Source: Pseudomonadota bacterium
GTDB taxonomy: Bacteria; Desulfobacterota; Desulfovibrionia; Desulfovibrionales; Desulfovibrionaceae
Direction: 5' to 3'
Assembly: GCA_023417745.1 (NCBI GenBank)
Contig: JAEZEM010000398.1
Coordinates: 1-5,678 of the forward strand
DNA length: 5,678 bases
Both the position numbers and the translations under genes were made by a program. Below the pieces are notes generated by a model. The model ran no database searches. It was not told the origin of the DNA and saw nothing but the letters and a program-made list of their open reading frames with translations. Shown in pieces: positions 5,676 to 5,678 of this stretch. Positions within the stretch are counted from its first letter, which is position 1. The number at the start of each line of letters is the position of its first letter.

Positions 5676-5678
5676 ACC

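Overview
The window is G+C-rich (roughly two thirds G+C by eye), and every convincing gene is on the minus strand, so it reads from right to left. Gene style (4-bp ATGA overlaps, a dCache/HAMP/PAS histidine kinase, a possible UGA-decoded selenoprotein, and a GC-rich intergenic inverted repeat of a kind I associate with Desulfovibrio) suggests a Desulfovibrio-like sulfate reducer of the Desulfobacterota. That assignment is inference, because no marker gene is present.

Layout in transcription order. The right edge (5596-5678) is non-coding and holds a perfect 11-bp inverted repeat. Next come a half-size TMEM165/GDT1 (UPF0016) membrane protein (5323-5595) and a 133-bp gap. After the gap lies a 77-codon gene (4956-5189) interrupted by an in-frame TGA at codon 15. 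A signalling cluster follows: a 765-aa transmembrane sensor histidine kinase (2599-4896), a 130-aa stand-alone receiver (2210-2602) and a 363-aa receiver-HisKA_2 kinase hybrid (1122-2213). These three are joined by 4-bp overlaps and are almost certainly one operon. After another 135-bp gap with a plausible sigma-70 promoter comes a second unit: an 88-aa protein of unknown function (720-986), a 185-aa HD-domain protein (166-723, again a 4-bp overlap), and the N-terminus of a drug/metabolite (EmrE-like) transporter cut by the left edge (1-145).

The main discovery candidate is the interrupted small gene at 4956-5189. Read with UGA as selenocysteine it gives a 77-aa TusA/SirA-like protein in which Sec falls where the catalytic Cys of TusA would be, directly after a Cys (VDLRDKC-U-GLG). 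Eleven nucleotides after the UGA there is a perfect 7-bp hairpin with a 6-nt loop beginning GG, which fits bacterial SECIS geometry. The reading frame continues for 62 codons with a TusA-like pattern. Standard gene calling would truncate or miss this gene. A nonsense mutation or sequencing error remains the alternative.

The signalling cluster looks like a phosphorelay: the membrane kinase senses a periplasmic small molecule through its dCache domain, and the free receiver and receiver-kinase hybrid relay the phosphate. None of the three carries a DNA-binding or other recognised output domain, so the final effector is presumably encoded elsewhere.
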